64,000 bases of DNA from Lasiosphaeria ovina. Its lineage: Eukaryota; Ascomycota; Sordariomycetes; Sordariales; Lasiosphaeriaceae. Shown here piece after piece: positions 44,717-56,055 of this stretch. A program made the position numbers and the translations under genes. The notes beneath the pieces were generated by a model. It was not told the DNA's origin. It was given only the letters and a program-made list of their open reading frames with translations, and did no database searches. The stretch is taken from the NCBI GenBank assembly GCA_033439765.1, contig JAULSN010000003.1, positions 2,790,001 to 2,854,000 on the forward strand, in the 5' to 3' direction. Position 1 is the first letter of the stretch. Each line of letters opens with the position of its first letter.

Positions 44717-46349
44717 TCTCCCTCGCCCCGAAAGGAAAGGGTCTGAAGGAAGTGGATTCGACGGGTTGTCCGTATTTCTATCTTGTATTTTCCCACTGCT
44801 CAAAATTTTATCTTCTTCTGTTATTATTCGTCAACTGGAAACAAGGTCAATAGAAGCACCCGCGGCCATCGTGTTTGCATATGATCCCTTCCAGGCGTTC
44901 TGCTCTCCGATTCTGTTCAATCGCATCTGTTTTCGGCCGGCATGTGATGGAAATACTTGTCAGTCACCGGCATGCAATAATTATTCCAGAGAACAAACCA
45001 GGGCTCTCGGACCGGCGGTTGCAATGTGTCAAGGTCGGGCCGAGATGCACGCGGACATCTGCCACATCTGAACTCGCGGCGGCCGCCGTATCCACCAGAG
45101 CTGGTGGGGCGGCCCGATGTCGTAGCCGGGCAGAGGAGAAGTTGTACGAGGAATTCCATTGGCAGCAACGCGAGCCGTCTGATGTCGGTGGATCCGGCCG
45201 GGGTCCCGGCTTGCGGCCGGCCCCGTCACACCGAGACCGCACTCCATCTCGGCTGCTTGAAAGGGGAAATGTGTGCGGAACTTAATCATCTCCGCCGCTC
45301 GCTTGTGCAAGTGCTGTGGCTCAGTAATAGGGCTGGGCCCGCGACGGGCCTGAAACTCGACGAAATTAACCTTAGTGGTTGTGGCGGTTGTGTCAGCACG
45401 CCTGCTTTCGCCGCCCACCCTGCCAGTCGCTGTTGATCCTTCGGCTGATGTTGATGGGAGTCCGACATCGCAATAATTGACCGACTCGTCTAAAGCTGAG
45501 TTGCCTATTTATTACGGGGGTAGGCACACCATTGGCAAAGTCGCTAGGCTTCACTAATTATATTTGTGCTGTGCCTATCCAAATCTATCTTGCCATGCGG
45601 ATGTTTCTGCTTCGAGTTTGGGATCGTGAGTTCCATGATCAACGGCCCTGATCTGGTGCAGAATCACTGGGGGCGAGAAACGAAGGAGCAGATCCACAGA
45701 AACAAGTTCTTTGTAATCACTGAATTAATGTTCGCTAAGGGCTTTGAACGTGCGACTCGAGAGTTGCAAATGGACCCAGTTCAAAAGGAAAAGAAGAGCG
45801 ATAACCACTGTTGGAAATAATGAAACGTCTTAAATCCAGCAATTTGCGAGAGAAAACAGTCTCGATCCCTTCCTGCGCTCAAAGTTGAGCCGCTGCACAA
45901 TCTGACAACCCCCAACAAAAGTCACCAAAACACCCATGTCCATGCGATTGCGTGTGCCTCCGCCGCTCGGCGTTCCCTTCCAATGCAGTGAGCTCTGATA
46001 GCTCGATAAGAAAGAAACACCTTCCCTTTGTCTTGTGCACATATTCCATGCGCGAATTTTGCGATCCCGTGGTTGACCCAAAGAAAAAAGAAAAAAAGAA
46101 AAAAAGAGAGAAAAAAAGAAAAGGGGAAAAACGAAGGAAACCCCCAAAACCCCTATTTTGAACACTGTGCCCCCTCGCCTCCATGCTGGCGAGGCGTGTG
46201 TGCACTTCGATGCCGCCCGAATTATTTTTGAGCGAAAGTCGCTATTGAGACATTGCCCCCGGCAGTATTCCGTAAACGTTACAAACCGGCACTGCAAGGA
46301 AAAAAAGAAGAAAACGGAAATGGTGTGAATTCCTTTGCTGCACGCAAGA
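44717..46349. other. Intergenic region
   Basis: No convincing coding sequence. An A-rich stretch (AAAGAAAAAAGAAAAA-type) at about 46076-46133 lies downstream of the minus-strand gene. Its frames give only Lys/Arg or Phe-rich runs. Confidence 0.6.
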
Positions 46350-47048
46350 TCAAGGCGCCGTGAACTTGACCATGCGGTCCTCAATCTGCAGCTGCACGTG
46401 GCGCGGCAGGCTGGTCAGAGGCGTCCAGTTGGGCAGGGCGTGCGGGCCGCGGTTCATGTAAATGCGGGTGCGGTCGACGGTGCGCGACGAGTTTGGCGGG
46501 TAGTAGGGGGTCCTCCTGTTTGGGGCGCGCCGGCCGCCGGCGGACGGTGAGCCGAGCTCGGGCGACGATTCGGAGGACGACGACGACTCGTCGGTGTTGC
46601 TGGGCGGCGGCGTCATTGGCTGGCTGAGGTGGGACGGCATGGAGGCCATTGACTGCGTCGGCGGGGACGAGTCGGCGGGGGCCAGCGGGGGGTTTAGCGC
46701 GAGCGGGCTGCTGGCGAGCCGGTTGTGGTGGGGCGACATGGACGAGTCCGGGTGCACGGGGCTCGTGGGCGGCGTCGGGAACGGGCTGAGCGTCCGGTGC
46801 AGCATCACCGAGTTGGGCGGCGACGGCAGGTCGAAGTAGTCGAGCAGCGAGCCCTCGCCGGGAACGACGACCAGCTTCTGCCCCCGCAGCCGGAACGGGT
46901 ATGAGTCGATAGAGGGCAGCGACATCTCGCCCCCAACCCCTCTGCCCGAGTTCTCGCCATCGTCGTTGAGCTGTGACGGCATGAACCCTGGCTCGGACCG
47001 GGTGTCCATGTCAAGGTCCATGTCCCGCGAGTCCCCCCCAGACGACAT
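46350..47048 (-). CDS. Disordered Pro/Ser-rich protein with a conserved-looking C-terminus, 232 aa
   Basis: A single exon from the ATG at 47048. The first 45 residues are acidic (MSSGGDSRDMDLDMDTRSEP), then come a hydrophobic-aromatic patch (YPFRLRGQKLVVVPGEGSLL) and a long stretch of SP/TP motifs. The ending (PYYPPNSSRTVDRTRIYMNR, then HVQLQIEDRMVKF) looks ordered. Many SP/TP sites suggest regulation by proline-directed kinases. No known domain. The function is unknown. Confidence 0.65.
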   Translation of the reverse strand: MSSGGDSRDMDLDMDTRSEPGFMPSQLNDDGENSGRGVGGEMSLPSIDSYPFRLRGQKLVVVPGEGSLLDYFDLPSPPNSVMLHRTLSPFPTPPTSPVHPDSSMSPHHNRLASSPLALNPPLAPADSSPPTQSMASMPSHLSQPMTPPPSNTDESSSSSESSPELGSPSAGGRRAPNRRTPYYPPNSSRTVDRTRIYMNRGPHALPNWTPLTSLPRHVQLQIEDRMVKFTAP

Positions 47049-48663
47049 GACGGGCGGCCGAATCTGACGAAAGAACGTGTCTTGTGAGAGCCAACTAGGC
47101 GGACCTGCCGCTTATTAAACAACAAGAAAGAACAACTTGTTTCGGTCGATTGGCGACAATGACAGCACAGAGCACTGGCAGAGACGGACTGTGACGTCTT
47201 GCGTGTCGTGTGACGGATTACTCCGCAGCCCCGGATCAACAGGGGGAAGGAAGGACGAAGAAAAAAAGAAACAAATAAGAAGCCACCTCAGCTGGTCTTA
47301 TTTGAGCAGGGCCAAGCACGGGAAAGCCGTGTTTTATTCACTTCCATCGAAAGCGTTCCCCATGACATTCTTTCCTGTGCCCTCGACCGCTGCAAGGGCC
47401 CCGGGGAGCTCGCGTGGGCCGCCCGCCCGCCGTGGGCTGCAAGTCCAACAGGCAATGTCCCACCTTGTCCCAGATGCTCGGTGTCTTGGGTTTCTGGGGA
47501 ATCGGAGACCCGCTTAAACTGGCGGCGTTCGCGGCGGCGGGTCACTTTGGCTGCGCTGATGCTGCGGCGTTGGTGGCTGATGGCGGAAGCTCAGTGGCCA
47601 GCTGCTGCCAACAAGATCTTCTGTGACGTTTCAATCGCGGCAACATCCTTGGCCTGCGGCGCATCGCGCTGTGCCCACCTGGCTGTTGAAACAGCGGCGG
47701 GCCTCGACGAGTTGCCATGGCCTGCGCTGTTGGGCCGCAAGCCTTCCAATCCGCGGGGCAATGGCTGCTGCAGCTGAGGTGAGCTACAGCGCCTGCTGCG
47801 CTGGCGCTCTGGCTCTGCCTCCCCGCCATTCGCTGTCGGGTTTAAAAGCTGCCCACATGCCGTCGCATCTCACGTCAATCTCGTCGAAGCTCGCTTTGTC
47901 AATCCCGGCGCCCCAGAAGCCAACAAGTTGGATTTCAGTGGAGCAATACGCGGAGATCAGCCTGGGCCTTGCGTTGGTGCAGAGTTCCAGGCCAACATCA
48001 GCGGCTTCAATTGAACGAACCGGAACCACGCCACCTTCAGTGGTCCACCCACCACTGTCTCGCCGCTTCCGAGCTGCTCAGTGTTGGACGAAGGCTCTGT
48101 CTCTGTTCCCTTTTCTTCTTCCATTTTGTCTCCTTTTCTAGGAGAGGGGGGGGGGGGAGGGGGGCGGGTGGTATGGGGTTCGTTGTTCTCTGTTGCTCGT
48201 AAAAACTTGTAGGAATATCTTATCAGGGTAGGTAGTTGTAAATTTCACTGGCGAACACGGTGCTCGGCGATTGTGGCGGCACCTGGGCGGAGGCTCTTGG
48301 GTTCCGTTCGTGTTGGATTAACCCCGCAGTTCTCCGTTGGGCGTTTACGACGGACTGCGGGGTGGTGGACTGCGTCTTCTTGGGCGATTAGTCATGCAAA
48401 ATGCGGGCAACCGCCCGGGACAGCCGCCAGCAATTTGCGAGCCAGCTGCCAGCCAAGGAAAAGCCTTCTGGGGCAAAGTTTCGCGCCACCTTCTCAACCC
48501 CGACGGCCAACAGCATTGGCCGTCGCCGAGACGGGCAACCTGATCTCGGCCATGCCCATGCAACACGCCTCCAGCCAGAAAACAAAACAGCTTTGCGTTC
48601 TACCCACTTGGAATTGACGGCAGCGCGATTTGAGGCCCCTTTGGAGCGCAGACCTCGTTCAGC
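47049..48663. other. Intergenic region between divergent genes
   Basis: GC-rich sequence with several overlapping short frames on both strands, none with a domain or splice support. A poly-G tract lies at about 48147-48165. It includes the promoter of the ankyrin gene. Confidence 0.5.
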
Positions 48664-49337
48664 ATGGACATCCCTGCACGACCCTCTCCAGCTGCTAGTG
48701 CCATTCCCCCAGAGGCAATTGAGTTGGCGACGCGCATGTACGACGCTGCGCGGCAAGGCGATTTGGACATTTTCAGGCAAGCTTTGCCTGCCGGCTTGCC
48801 TGCCAACTTGACCAATGACAAGGGAGATACTCTGGTAGTTCTCATCTCTTTTTTATTCCTTTTTTTTCTTGTTCCTGGTCTCGTTTTATTATTGCGCGAG
48901 CTCGCTTCACTGCGCCCCCGCCCCCGCCTGGGACAGCCCGCTGTCCTGAACGTGATGCTCACTGCTGTCTCCAACAGCTGATGCTCGCTGCTTACCACGG
49001 CCACGCCGAACTGGTCAAGTTGCTGATTCAGCACGGGGCCGACTCCAACCGGCTCAACGACCGAGGACAGAGCCCGCTCGCAGGGGCCGTGTTCAAGCAG
49101 GAGGATGCCGTCATTGAGGTCGGTCCCTTGCCAAGCCGCCATGCTCTCCGCCACCTTGTCACTGTTTCTGACCCGGAATTGTGCATTGCTCAGGCTCTCC
49201 TCGAGGGCGGTGCCGATCCTCAGTTCGGCGCCCCATCCGCGCTGGATTGCATTGCCATGTTCAACCAGCGGGAAAGGTGGCAGCTGAAGTTTGAGCAAGC
49301 TCCTGGGCTGGGAAAAGCCTCTGTGCCCGCCGCTTGA
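48664..49337 (+). CDS. Small ankyrin-repeat protein, 151 aa
   Basis: Exons 48664-48834, 48978-49118 and 49194-49337 join at phase 0 and give 151 residues. The ankyrin phrases run across the splice sites: TRMYDAARQGDLDIFRQAL, then GDTLLMLAAYHGHAELVKLL (join 1), IQHGADSNRLNDRGQSPLAG, AVFKQEDAVIEALLEGGADP (join 2) and a C-terminal DCIAMFNQ. Three to four repeats form a compact cytosolic adaptor-type protein. Small ankyrin proteins of this length and layout are common in ascomycetes, with no assigned function that I can name. It is convergent with the CorA-like gene, 98 bp between stops. Confidence 0.85.
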
Positions 49338-49435
49338 AGATGTCATGTATGCAGGCGCTTGACTAATTAGGAGCTGCCCAAGCCTAATTATTAAGCGTGC
49401 GAGAGGAATGCATAATCTGCAACTGTCCGGTTCCT

Positions 49436-51240
49436 TCAGATCGCGTAGCTGTCTCGTTGCTCGCCATCGCTCTCTGGCTCCGTCCTCCCCCTGCGGAGGT
49501 ACTCGACCCAACCTTTCTTCGGTTTCGCTTCCAAGGCAATCTCAGACCCCTCCTTGGTTTGCGTCCTGTGCTGGTACTGGCGTGCATATTGCGATCTCTG
49601 GTGATGCCACCAGACGCGCCAGCCGACAAGCACAAGAATGGTCAGCGGCACACTGACGGCCCAGTAGATCCAAAAGGCCCGCACGACAGAGCCGTCTGGC
49701 CCGCCCCCGTCTGGAGATGATGACGAGGATGAACCGGCCTGCCAGTCGAACATGGACATGCTGAACAGTGTCTGTGAGTCTCGTCAGTCAGGAAGTCCGG
49801 TGGGAACGTCAAGATGCTACTGACGGCAATGAAGGTGGGCGGCAGGAAAACAGTTGTGACAAAGGCAAGCGTCTTCATGGCCGCGCTGTCGAGTCCGGCA
49901 GCTGCCGTCATTCGGGCCGTCAGGTCGTTCTCCGCCTGCGCAACGAGATTGTACAGCTGCAGAATCAGAATCTTGTAAGCCTTATCTCTCGTGACGCTTC
50001 GTCAAGGACCAGTGATTCGTACCACTGTGAGCTGCAAGGTGAGTCGTGCAGCTATTGACTCGACATACTCAAAGGCCGACTCGAGATCGCATTCGAGGTG
50101 TCTGAGAATGATCTCCAGCTCGCTTTCGCCGACTTGCGAAGAGCTTTCGGAGTCAAAGGTCCGTATCACGCCATGCAACTCTTTGAGAAACTTGCAGTAC
50201 CGGCGGTCCCACTTCATGACGCACGTGAGATTGACGGTATCAGTCATTGTCGTGTTCAGGAGTGTCGTTAGTTTCGTCCGCTCCTCCTCGTTCGCCATGA
50301 GCTTCATCAGCTCCAGTGGCCCGCCCTCGCTGTTCGCCAGCCTTCCCGACTTGGTGACCTTGAACGTCGATTCGATCGCGGTGGCTGTGGACTCGAGCTC
50401 TCTCATGAATATGTTGATTCGGAACAGATGCTCCTTGAGCAGGACGATCGGCAGCAGTGTTGGCCGGCCGCAGGACCCTATCGCCGAGTAAAGGAGCGGT
50501 TCGATCTTCTCCTGACCGGGCACTACCCGTTCTCTGGTTACGGGATGGTAGTCGGAAAGGACATTCCAGCCGTGCAAGAACGCTGATGTGGTGCTCGTTT
50601 CGAACGAGTGCGAAAGCGCAAGGCCCCAGTTCCCCAGCTGGAACATTTGCGGGAGCTTAACGATGATTGCTGTCTCCGGTGTCAGCACCAGAGGGAAAGA
50701 ATGTGCTTTTGATCTGGAAGTCTTCTCACTCATCGACTTGACCGCGTGCGCGCTCCCGAGGCCATCTCTCTCTCGGGTGTAATGATACTGCCCGCTATTG
50801 CTGTTAAGCATGGAGAGGGTCTGAGGAGGCAAGCGGAAGCTTGATTCAATCGCGAGAAATGAATTCTGGCTCATTTCAAACCCGAGGGGCTTCCACCCGT
50901 ACCGCTCGCATATCACCAACCGAGTAGCAGCCTTGGGGCTGCCGATTTCTTTGCTGTTGTGCTTCGCAAAGCTACCTGTTTGGACAAGCCAGTCATTTAC
51001 CTCGGCATCTTGAAGCTCTCCCTGGGCCATGAGTCCTGTCGTCTCGTCCCCTGGCAGTGGGTTTCGTTAGCCCCAGCGACGAGACGAGAGGGTGCTTGAA
51101 CGCGCGACTCAAAGAGAGGCGGCCTTACCCTCAACCGGCTCTGCATGCCTCCATGCTTCAATGTACCCAACCGGGTGTTCATTGTCCGTTGGGATCCAGT
51201 CACTCGAATCTAAAATGTGCTGGCGGTCAACTCCGAGCAT
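49436..51240 (-). CDS. CorA-like membrane protein, 540 aa
   Basis: Exons 51240-51129, 51050-50023, 49971-49825 and 49771-49436 join in frame. The first exon starts MLGVDRQHILDSSDWIPTD. The C-terminal part follows the CorA pattern: a helical segment (ESIAARLTLQLTV, LQLYNLVAQAENDLTARMT), SAAMKTLAFVTTVFLPPTFI as the first membrane helix, continued across an intron by ATLFSMSMFDW, and FWIYWAVSVPLTILVLVGW as the second. The position of the CorA GMN motif reads MSMFDW, so Mg channel function is not assured. The acceptor of the 51-bp intron (50022-49972) has an in-frame alternative 9 bp earlier. It is much shorter than the CorA-like protein at 13571-19102. Confidence 0.85.
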
Positions 51241-52055
51241 GTTGGTAATTTGGTATTGGTTTCGAGGCCGTGGCGTTGACGAACAATTGTACAAGGGAGA
51301 TTGTGGGTTCAAGATTATGGGGAGGGATCGGCGGGGCAGGCTCGCACTTTTGTGCGCGCCCCTCGGCCGCATTTTGAGTCTTGGCTTGCATTCGAGGTAA
51401 CATCAAAAGTGGTCGAGGGTTAAGTCTGGAAGCGGGATAGACCGCGATGTAACTGTAACACGAACGCGCCCATGCCTCTTAGGCTGGCTTTACAGAAAAT
51501 GTTAAGTGCACTTTATCAAGCGGGCGTTATATCGGCAATAAGATGTTTTCTTTCGTCTACTCTACGAGCGACTTCGACAGTCAGATTAATAACTGACAAG
51601 ATAATTGTCAACAGGCAAAGATGGGGCTTCCCGTGCACTCCTACACAACAAACTTAAACGCTCTCTGCAGGATTAGGGAAAGAGTTACGGATTTTCTGGG
51701 CAACGTCTGGCCAAAGCCCTTGCGGGTATCTGCACGCCACATTTCCGGTAGGTGGTCTAATGCATGAGCTTTATGGAGCCTCGTGGTTGAAGCCATAGTT
51801 ACACGTAGCCCATAGTTACACGTAGCCGGGTAGCACCAGCATGTGCCAGTAGCTGTCTGTCGTAACGTCTTGGACTTGGAGTTCAAACTATGCCGGTAGG
51901 ATCTAGTAAGCTTAAATAGGACGTCGACGGCCGTCGAGTCCGATTTTGGCTCTCGACACCGCATTCTTTCTCTTGTCTTTCCTTCTCTATCCTCGTTATT
52001 ATCAAGTTTCATCCCTTTGCACCACACATCATTGAACACTAATTAACACTGAAAA
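51241..52055. other. Intergenic region between divergent genes
   Basis: This spacer is upstream of both the CorA-like gene (leftward) and the secreted repeat protein (rightward). A short direct repeat (CATAGTTACACGTAGCC, twice) lies at about 51795-51828. Confidence 0.6.
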
Positions 52056-52427
52056 ATGACTTCCGCTTCTCTCTGGCTTGGGACGTTTTCCCTCTTCACC
52101 TTCGATTTAGCCCTCGGGGAATATCCCAAATACAGCCCCCCACCAGTTCAATACAACCCTCGAGCCGTTCAATACAATCCTTCTGTCGACCAGTACCATC
52201 CTCCAGCCGGTCAATATAATCCCCCTGCCGGTCAGTCCAATCCTCCTGCCGGTCATCACGATCCAGCTACCGATCATCACGGTAGCAAAGGCGCCAATCA
52301 GGGCGGCCAGGTTGACGCCGAACAACGCCCCGACCTCCGCTTTCGTTCGCATATCCCTGGAAATATCCTCAAGGACCCCGATCTCATTAAGATCCCGAAC
52401 CCCCTTCAGCCCCACACTCATCTTTAA
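52056..52427 (+). CDS. Secreted heptad-repeat protein, 123 aa
   Basis: The ATG at 52056 opens MTSASLWLGTFSLFTFDLALG, a probable signal peptide. Seven imperfect 7-residue repeats follow (VQYNPRA, VQYNPSV, DQYHPPA, GQYNPPA, GQSNPPA, GHHDPAT and a decayed copy), encoded by a 21-bp repeat at about 52148-52290. The tail is charged. Tyr/Pro/Gln repeats of this kind occur in fungal wall or matrix proteins. The role is inferred. Its stop codon is directly next to the stop codon of the convergent gene. Confidence 0.65.
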   Translation: MTSASLWLGTFSLFTFDLALGEYPKYSPPPVQYNPRAVQYNPSVDQYHPPAGQYNPPAGQSNPPAGHHDPATDHHGSKGANQGGQVDAEQRPDLRFRSHIPGNILKDPDLIKIPNPLQPHTHL

Positions 52428-53755
52428 CTAAAACCCGGCACGCGTCCGTCGCCTCTCCCAGAACGGCGTGGCTGGGAGTTCCACCGGATACACCAAGTGC
52501 GTGTTATTGGGAAGCTCGGGTGGAATTCGTGTGTTATTAGGCAGCTGCGGGGGCATGCGGGGGCTGTTGGAAAGCTCCGGGGGCATTTTCGGATTGCTAG
52601 CGAGTTCCGGGAGCATTCGGGCGTTGTTAGGGGGCTCCGGGGGCGTGCGGGTGCTCCCAGGCAGCTCCTGGAGCCTCCCGCTCACGTAGTCCACGTGGCC
52701 AGGCAGCTCGCCGGGACCCCATCCGCCGGACCAGTGGTGCTTCTTGTACGACGGCGGTTGTGTTTGTAGCGTTTGTGGCTGCGAAGTGGCAGAGTCCCGG
52801 TCCGCTTCCACCGAGTCCTTGCCGCTGGTGCCGGGGCCAGGGCTCAATTCCCGGACGCGTCTCTTGCGCAGCAGCCAGAGGACCACAATGAGAGAGACAC
52901 ATATTAGCGCAACGCTGCCGACGACAGCGCCGACGATTGGGCCCAAGTTGTTGGCACCGGTGGCGTTGCTAGTGTCGTTTGTGTTACCGATATTGTTAGA
53001 CCCGGACACGGAGCTCGAGAGTGGGTCACTGTTGGTGGTGGACGTGGTGGCAGACGTGGGATATGCGGTGGTTGACGAGGGCGTGGCCAGTGATGAGGTC
53101 TTGGATGGTGTCGAGCGAGCACTTGCCGATCTTGTCCGCGGTGTGGGAGAAACAGTCGGCGGAGACGGTGAAGGGGCGGGGCTTGAAGGGGGCGGAGGTG
53201 TGGTCGGTTTGGGCGGGGGGTCGGTGGTGAACGCAAAGTACAGATCTGTACTGGGTCCTCGGCCGCAGGCAATATACGAGAAGGTACGGACATCGTCGCT
53301 GAGTGACAACAAAACTGTAGAACAAAAGGGGAACTGAGATTCGGAGCTACTGTTCCGTTAGCCGGTGGCCCAGAAAGTACTTTGCAGAAGAATACGATCT
53401 GGGAATTGTACCATGTAATGGTCATCAGGGTACTCTCGGTGAACCCACACCCTGAAGTACAACTGTGATCGTCCACGCAACGCCCGGCCAGTCCACAGTC
53501 GGTTGCCGCAATCACGGTCTTTGGGCAAAATCCCCAAAGGTTGTTCAAGCCATCAACTCGACAGTCATAACCAGTGGCAGGTTCTCGAGCGTTGGCAGAG
53601 TCACCGCTGTAGTAAATGGTGGCAAACTTGGCGTCGATGACTCCACGGTTGTGAAGAATGTTGGTGGTCGTCTTGTGAGAGTCCCGGCCCTCGAACATTG
53701 CAAAGGCGGTTGTCTGGGCAAGCAACACTGCAAGGAGAAAAAGACGATCTAGCAT
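52428..53755 (-). CDS. Receptor-like single-pass membrane protein, 426 aa
   Basis: Exon 1 (53755-53381) and exon 2 (53333-52428) join at phase 0. The 47-bp intron has branch GCTAAC and acceptor CTCAG, and the join reads IVFFCKFPFCSTVLLSLSDD. A signal peptide (MLDRLFLLAVLLAQTTAFA) precedes a Cys-rich ectodomain (YDCRVDG, FCPK, DCGLAGRCVDDHSCTSGCG), a Pro then Ser/Thr-rich stalk, one membrane helix (IVGAVVGSVALICVSLIVVL), a basic stop (RKRR) and a tail with six 10-residue repeats of the type ELPNNTRIPP. This layout matches fungal cell-surface sensor-like proteins. The ligand and pathway are unknown. Confidence 0.8.
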
Positions 53756-54564
53756 CGGTATCGAGGTTCGAGAGGAAACCGGAAAGTGATTAAGATGGTT
53801 GACGAAAGTCGATCTGTCGAGGCTGGAGGGCTGAACGGGTACCTGCCGGCCTAAAAGATTGCAACATAAACAGACAAAAGAGAAATTATAAACTGAAAAT
53901 GCCGAGACAAGAAAAGAGACACAACAGTGGCGGAGGAAGGTGAACGGTGGGGATCAAGAAAAGAAAAGGAATGGAGAATATGACAGGCCGAAAACGTTGA
54001 CGCTAACGGCCATGGCATACGGAGTGGCGGTGTTCGCGCCGACGAGTGAGGACGAGACAAATAAAGCTGATAAAGCAGGTGTTGTTATTCTCGGCATATC
54101 CTGGGGCATCGGCCCCAGTGCGCATTTGACATCGCTGTATTAATTGTCGGTCCGGGGTTCGCAGGAGCCTTGTGTCCCTGCTGCCAACAGCAAACCAGCT
54201 CCGTCCATCCCCGCTGCAGGCGCTTCCATGCAGCTCAGACCCTGCCCCGGAGGAACTCGGCCACCGTGTCGACGAATAGGACGGCGTACCAACAGGACGG
54301 TTCGGGCGCTTAGCTCACATTTGGCAGGCAGATTGCAAGACTGGCCACTGTCCGATACAACCAGGCACCCGGTCGCGTTTCGACTTTTCCCATCAATTCT
54401 CCCTCTTACCTCCTTTTTGCAATGGGGGTTGTCTCTCCCCCTCTTTTCGCTTTTTTTTCTTATTATTTGCGCTGCTGCTTGTCACCCCGACGCGCAACCG
54501 CCTTTTCGGCCCTCATCCATTCCACTTCCAAACCTCGCCGGCCACTCTGCCGCGGGATGCGAAA
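53756..54564. other. Intergenic region between divergent genes
   Basis: Upstream region of the receptor-like gene and the GT69 gene. A 241-codon frame at 54144-54869 overlaps GT69 exon 1 in another frame and lacks support. Confidence 0.6.
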
Positions 54565-56055
54565 ATGCGACGAAAAATTGCCTCACCCGCTACCTGGGTT
54601 TTCTTAGTCGTCGCGACGGGGTTCTACCTCAGTTTCTCTCATCTGGTTCGGAGCCGGCCGCCATTCCTTCGGACCGGTTTTTCAGACGGAATAAATTTCA
54701 ATCCCAAATCCCCATTTCCATCTCCAGGCTTCTCCTCGTCGCCTACTACAAGTACAGAGAGCCCCCCTGCCCCATCTGCACAACCAGACAAAGGTATTGT
54801 TGCATAGGATCGCCCGCTCACCATCCTCTCCCACAACTCGATACCTACCCTCAGCGTGAACCTGACTGACGCGATATGGATCCCAGGGCGCCTATCAAGC
54901 GAAAGCCGTTCGGCCTATATCAACGCCATCATGGTCCCCGAAGCAACGGAGCTGCCTCGGCTGCGCTGCCCCAAACCAGACGTGTCGCGATACGAACATT
55001 TGACAAGGAAAGAAGGGGATGAATCGCCAGTTATACAATACCTCTTTGCCATAGACCTTCGGCAATGCCTGCCCAAGCTTCCGCGACTCATCGGCAGCGT
55101 TGTCGAGGCTATCCGCTTGCTTGGCCCCCGGGCCTGCGCCTTGTCTATAACTGAAGGGAACTCAGACGACGGCACAGCCGAAGTCTTGGCGGCCTTGCGA
55201 CCAGAGCTCGAGGCCCTCAAGACCACGTACTACTACCGGACGAGCGCCATCAACCCGCAGGAAGGAGATCGCATCGCCAAGCTGGCCGAGCTGCGCAACC
55301 TGGCCGTGCAGCCGCTCATCGACAAGGTGGAGTCGGCGAGATTCTCGGCCGCGAACACGACCGTCGTGTTCCTCAACGACGTGGCCATCTGCGCCGAGGA
55401 CATCCTAGAACTGATCCACCAGCGCCGGTTCCAGGGCGCCGACATGGCGTGCGCCATGGATTGGACGTACGCCGGCCAGGACCCCACCTTCTACGACGTG
55501 TGGGTGGCGCGCGGCATGACGGGCGACTCGTTCTTCGAGATTCCGGCCGACGGGAACTGGAACTCGGCGTGGAACCTGTTCTGGAACGACGCGGACGCGG
55601 CCGCGCGCTTCGCCGCCCACCAGCCGTTCCAGGTGTTTTCGTGTTGGAACGGCGCCGTGGCGTTTACCGCGGCGCCGTTGATGACGATGGGCGATGGTGA
55701 TCATGATGATGATGGTGATGATGGTGATACGGGGAAAGGACCAGTGCGGTTCCGCCGCGCGCGCGACGGCGAGTGCTTCGGCGGCGAGCCGCAGCTGTTC
55801 TGCAAGGACATGTGGTTCCATGGCTATGGCAGGATAGCCGTTGTCCCCGCCGTCAACCTCGAGTACTCGGACGAGCGCGCCCAGCAGATCAAAGCCGCCA
55901 AGGGGTACACGTCAACCTGGGCTCGCGGTCCGCCTGACTGGGCCGGAGGCGATAGGATTAACTGGCGCAGCCAACCCCCAGACACGGTCAAGTGCATACC
56001 CAACTACGACAGCCAGTTCTGGGAGGCGTGGAATAAGACGCAGCCTGGGACATGA
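54565..56055 (+). CDS. GT69 (CAP59/CMT1-type) mannosyltransferase-like protein, 465 aa
   Basis: Exons 54565-54793 and 54887-56055 join in frame. The 93-bp intron has branch CTGAC and acceptor TCCCAG. The nearer CTCAG acceptor breaks the frame. The N-terminus is a type II signal anchor (KIASPATWVFLVVATGFYLS) followed by a Ser/Pro stem, as expected for a Golgi enzyme. The catalytic domain has GT69 landmarks: ITEGNSDDGTAEVL, LRNLAVQPL, VVFLNDVAICAEDILELI, ADMACAMDW, FYDVWVARGM, FQVFSCWNGAVAF, CFGGEPQLFCKDMW and VKCIPNYDSQFWEAW. Cryptococcal CMT1 and CAP59 of this family are alpha-1,3-mannosyltransferase and capsule proteins. The acceptor here is unknown. A Gly/Asp-rich insert near residue 350 comes from a GATGATGGT repeat. 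Confidence 0.9.

Noticed and set aside
54144..54869. 241-codon plus-strand frame
   Set aside because: It overlaps the first exon and intron of the GT69 gene in another frame. The GT69 model has a signal anchor and joins in frame.
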